A stretch of 21,600 nucleotides of DNA, taken from contig DVLN01000043.1 in assembly GCA_018715465.1 (NCBI GenBank), forward strand, positions 1 to 21,600, written 5' to 3'. Shown here piece after piece: positions 21,568-21,600 of this stretch. The notes beneath the pieces were generated by a model that was not told where the DNA came from, ran no database searches, and worked only from the letters and a program-made list of their open reading frames with translations. This DNA is from Candidatus Faecivivens stercorigallinarum (GTDB lineage Bacteria > Bacillota > Clostridia > Oscillospirales > Ruminococcaceae). The translations under genes and the position numbers were made by a program. Every line of letters begins with the position of its first letter. Position 1 is the first letter of the stretch.

Positions 21568-21600
21568 CGCCGGAAAGACATTTTTTGATAGGTGTTTCTG

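Overview
The window looks like a chromosomal segment of a GC-rich Firmicute of class Clostridia, most likely in or near the Oscillospiraceae/Ruminococcaceae. The gene order asp23-nusB-xseA-xseB-ispA-dxs-tlyA-nadK-argR-recN is the classic Firmicutes housekeeping cluster, ribosome-binding sites are strong AGGAGG types, and promoters are standard sigma-A types. The genus cannot be fixed from the sequence alone. No tRNA, rRNA, CRISPR array, insertion sequence or phage gene is visible, and no stretch over 300 bases lacks a gene.

Layout. (1) 1-183 holds the 3' end of an unidentified gene, closed by a GC-rich hairpin. (2) 281-12456 is a probable 12-kb, 13-gene operon on the + strand. It starts at a TTGTTT-17-TATAAT promoter and ends at a strong intrinsic terminator. 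It encodes an Asp23 envelope-stress protein, NusB, a TsaD/Kae1-like paralogue, both exonuclease VII subunits, farnesyl diphosphate synthase, a YuiD-type membrane protein, DXP synthase, TlyA, NAD kinase, ArgR, RecN and a CNNM/CBS transporter-like protein. (3) 12518-13528 is a stand-alone secreted protein with two similar beta-rich modules and a terminal SLH-like motif. (4) 13583-16526, on the - strand, is a copper-detoxification operon: a CopA P1B-ATPase with a CopZ-like domain fused to its C-terminus, then CsoR, driven by a sigma-A promoter with a CsoR-type operator at its start site. (5) 16568-18592, on the + strand, is an ECF sigma factor and its membrane anti-sigma/sensor partner; three 14-bp tandem repeats lie just after the predicted transcription start. 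(6) 18600-21567, on the - strand, is a five-gene operon: CinA/PncC amidohydrolase, TRIC-like channel, TauE/SafE permease, GNAT acetyltransferase and a lipoprotein.

How they work together. The long operon groups MEP/isoprenoid supply (Dxs, IspA, possibly the YuiD-like protein), DNA repair (XseAB, RecN), RNA metabolism (NusB, TlyA), NADP supply and arginine regulation. The copper operon is a self-contained feedback loop: CsoR releases its operator on binding Cu(I), CopA exports copper, and CsoR accumulates again as the distal gene.

The most unusual observation is inside copA. The in-frame C-terminal metal-binding domain begins with a methionine preceded by an ideal GGAGG at ideal spacing. This gene therefore probably yields both a long CopA-CopZ fusion and a free 68-residue CopZ chaperone by internal initiation.
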